64,000 bases of DNA from Streptomyces sp. NBC_00433 (GTDB lineage: Bacteria > Actinomycetota > Actinomycetes > Streptomycetales > Streptomycetaceae). Positions 62,535 to 64,000 of the stretch are shown here, piece by piece; the first letter of the stretch is position 1; each line of letters opens with the position of its first letter. The stretch is from contig CP107926.1 in the NCBI GenBank assembly GCA_036015235.1, positions 5,785,501-5,849,500 on the forward strand, written 5' to 3'. Position numbers and translations under genes: made by a program. The notes below the pieces were generated by a model. It made no database searches. It was not told the origin of the DNA and saw only the letters and a list, made by a program, of their open reading frames with translations.

Positions 62535-63575
62535 ATGAAGCAGTACGTGGACCGGCACACGACCCGGCGTTTCGAGGTCACGGGAGCGGGCGGGATACGC
62601 CTCGCGGCCTGGGACTACGCGGCGGCGGCCGTCGCGGGCGCCGCGGCGGAGCCGAGGGCCGGCGCCCGGCCCGGCCAAGGGGCCGCTGCGTTCCGGCGCG
62701 GAGCCGCTGCCGGCGCCCGTCCCGGACCCGGACTCGGGCTCGGGCTCGCCGGCACGGGAGCCGCCGGCCCCGGAGCCGAGGAAGGCGGCCGCCCCGGTGT
62801 GCTGCTACTGCACGGGCTGCTCGGCCGCGCCTCGCACTGGGCGGCGACCGCGCGCCGGCTGGCCCCCCGCTATCGGGCGCTCGCCCTCGACCAGCGCGGT
62901 CACGGCCGCAGCGAGCGGCCGGAGGGCCCGTACGCCACGGAGGCCTATCTCGCCGACGCGGTCGCCGCCGTCGAGCAGCTCGGCCTCGCCCCGGTCACCG
63001 TGATCGGCCACTCCATGGGCGCGCTCACGGCCTGGCAGTTGGCGGCCCACCGCCCCGACCTCGTCGCCGCGGTCGTCATCTGCGACATGCGGGCCGCCGC
63101 GCTGGGCGAGGCGGGCCAGCGCGAGTGGGAGGACTGGACGCGGTCCTGGCCGCTGCCCTTCGCCACCCTCGGGGACGCGCGCCGCTGGTTCGCGGAGCAG
63201 GACCCCTGGGCCGACCCGCCGGATCCGGTGCGCGGCGAATTCTTCGCCGAGGTCATGGTGGAAGGCGACGACGGGTGGCGCCCGCAGTACGCCCCGCGCC
63301 ATCTGCTGCGATCCCGCGACCCGTGGATACGTGACGCGCACTGGGACGAGCTGGCGGAAGTCGCCTGCCCCGCGCTGGTGGTGCGGGGGCTCGGCGGGGA
63401 GCTGGGGCGGGCGGAGGCCCAGGAGATGGTGCGAGTGCTGCCCCGCGGGCGTTACGCCGAGATCCCCGACGCCGGCCACCTCGTCCCGTGGGACCAGCCG
63501 GAGGCGTGGTGCGACACGGTGGAGCGGTTCCTCCGGGAGGTGGTGCGGGAGCCGGAGCGCGCGGCACCGGCCTGA
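62535..63575 (+). CDS. Alpha/beta hydrolase with Gly/Ala-rich insert
   Basis: A 346-residue hydrolase from ATG 62535, preceded by AGGAAGGGGG. After an N-terminal strand (RRFEVTGAGGIRLAAWDY) there is a ~50-residue low-complexity insert ([30 protein letters not shown]) before the core begins at PGVLLLHGLLGRASHW. Catalytic motifs: nucleophile GHSMG, acid region VRGLGGELG and His in DAGHLVPWDQP. The LDQRGHGRSERPEGPY stretch is typical of epoxide hydrolase/lipase-like members. Substrate unknown. An SOS-like box lies upstream, raising the possibility of damage induction. Confidence 0.9.
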   Translation: MKQYVDRHTTRRFEVTGAGGIRLAAWDYAAAAVAGAAAEPRAGARPGQGAAAFRRGAAAGARPGPGLGLGLAGTGAAGPGAEEGGRPGVLLLHGLLGRASHWAATARRLAPRYRALALDQRGHGRSERPEGPYATEAYLADAVAAVEQLGLAPVTVIGHSMGALTAWQLAAHRPDLVAAVVICDMRAAALGEAGQREWEDWTRSWPLPFATLGDARRWFAEQDPWADPPDPVRGEFFAEVMVEGDDGWRPQYAPRHLLRSRDPWIRDAHWDELAEVACPALVVRGLGGELGRAEAQEMVRVLPRGRYAEIPDAGHLVPWDQPEAWCDTVERFLREVVREPERAAPA

Positions 63576-63846
63576 CAGCGGCAAGGCGGGCCTTGCGGGA
63601 GTGCGGGGGCGACAGGAGTGCGGGACTTGCGTGTGGGTGGTGTGAGGGCTCGGTGATAAATGGCGGTGGCGATGGGCGGTGCGGCGGCAGGGTGCTGAAG
63701 GGCGGCAAGTCCTGGCGCGGGCCTGGGGGCTGGGCGGCCGGTTCGCGGGGGCTCGCCGCAGGTCGGCCCGGTCGGCGCGCACACGCTGTCGCGGCCTGCT
63801 GGTAGCTTGCCGTCGCTGGATTCTTATCGCGTCATGGGGGAGCACA

Positions 63847-64000
63847 GTGCGTCTTACGTTCACAAGAGCGGGAATCGCCGCGGTGGCGGTCGCCGCCGCG
63901 CTGGCGCTGAGCAGTTGTGGCAGCAGCGGCGACGACGGGACGAAGCAGCCGACGGCGAGCACCACCGCGAGCCCGACGGGCGGTCAGCCGGCGCCGACCA
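63847..64000 (+). CDS. Lipoprotein, 5' part (runs off window end)
   Basis: The first 51 codons of a lipoprotein starting at GTG 63847 with GGGGGAG five bases upstream. The signal sequence (MRLTFTRAGIAAVAVAAALALSSC) ends in lipobox LSSC with Cys at residue 24. A Thr/Ser/Pro-rich linker (DDGTKQPTASTTASPTGGQP) follows. Function cannot be judged; the remainder is outside the window. The gap before it (63576-63846) contains a small GCAAGGC hairpin at 63581-63596. Confidence 0.8.
   Translation, partial: MRLTFTRAGIAAVAVAAALALSSCGSSGDDGTKQPTASTTASPTGGQPAPT

Overview
This 64 kb window is chromosomal DNA from a high-GC actinobacterium, almost certainly Streptomyces or a close relative. The evidence is very high GC with strong third-position bias, many GTG starts, leaderless-looking genes, XRE/DUF397 and EACC-type caspase genes, futalosine-pathway menaquinone genes, and a DmdR1-like iron repressor. 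The gene order (thrC, sulfur carrier, cold-shock gene, groEL2 ... mqnD/mqnB ... serC ... pdxH, second citrate synthase ... dmdR1) resembles, from memory, the S. coelicolor SCO4293-SCO4394 core. No complete phage, integrase, transposase, CRISPR array, rRNA or tRNA gene was found.

Layout. 1-3.3 kb: end of threonine synthase, a MoaD/ThiS-type sulfur carrier, a CspA-type protein behind a long leader, and CIRCE-controlled groEL2 without groES. 3.3-6 kb: lipoprotein, MurQ etherase and its likely RpiR regulator, separated by 34-bp tandem repeats. 6-14.9 kb (accessory): two small ORFs, an esterase/TetR pair with a triple operator, an XRE-DUF397-led operon ending in a truncated caspase-like gene, an FG-GAP secreted protein and an HD-type protein. 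14.9-27.4 kb: CutC, a methyltransferase, a HelD-like RNA polymerase recycling factor, XPB helicase, a His/Pro-repeat LPXTG surface protein, a VanZ-like protein, an XPB-partner protein and a membrane protein. Several gaps here carry a recurring GC-rich element built on a 'GGGGCGCGGGGAACTGCGCG' core.

27.4-32.2 kb: an iron-siderophore ABC importer operon under an iron box, divergent from a HAD phosphatase. 32-38 kb: a small membrane protein, a cold-shock protein, the DUF2771-mqnB-mqnD operon, an MFS transporter and DUF3027. 38-46 kb: a sacsin/Hsp90-like ATPase, a CtpE-like P-type ATPase, DUF2530, a purine permease and a ribbon-helix-helix protein. 46-53 kb: MarR-MFS-ThpR, a 28-aa membrane peptide, aldo/keto reductase, SGNH hydrolase, a secreted beta-propeller and SerC. 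53-64 kb: a fused FAD/Fe-S dehydrogenase, citrate synthase 2, PdxH, a PAS protein, a SIS protein, DmdR1, an alpha/beta hydrolase behind an SOS-like box, and the start of a lipoprotein.

Connections. DmdR1 (61.5 kb) probably represses the siderophore importer through the iron box at 31.5 kb. MurQ and RpiR form a cell-wall amino-sugar recycling unit. XPB and its helicase-associated partner probably work together in repair. The XRE-DUF397-caspase operon looks like a decayed conflict/cell-death module cut off by an intergenic repeat. All functional calls are from reading sequence and family knowledge; no database search was run.
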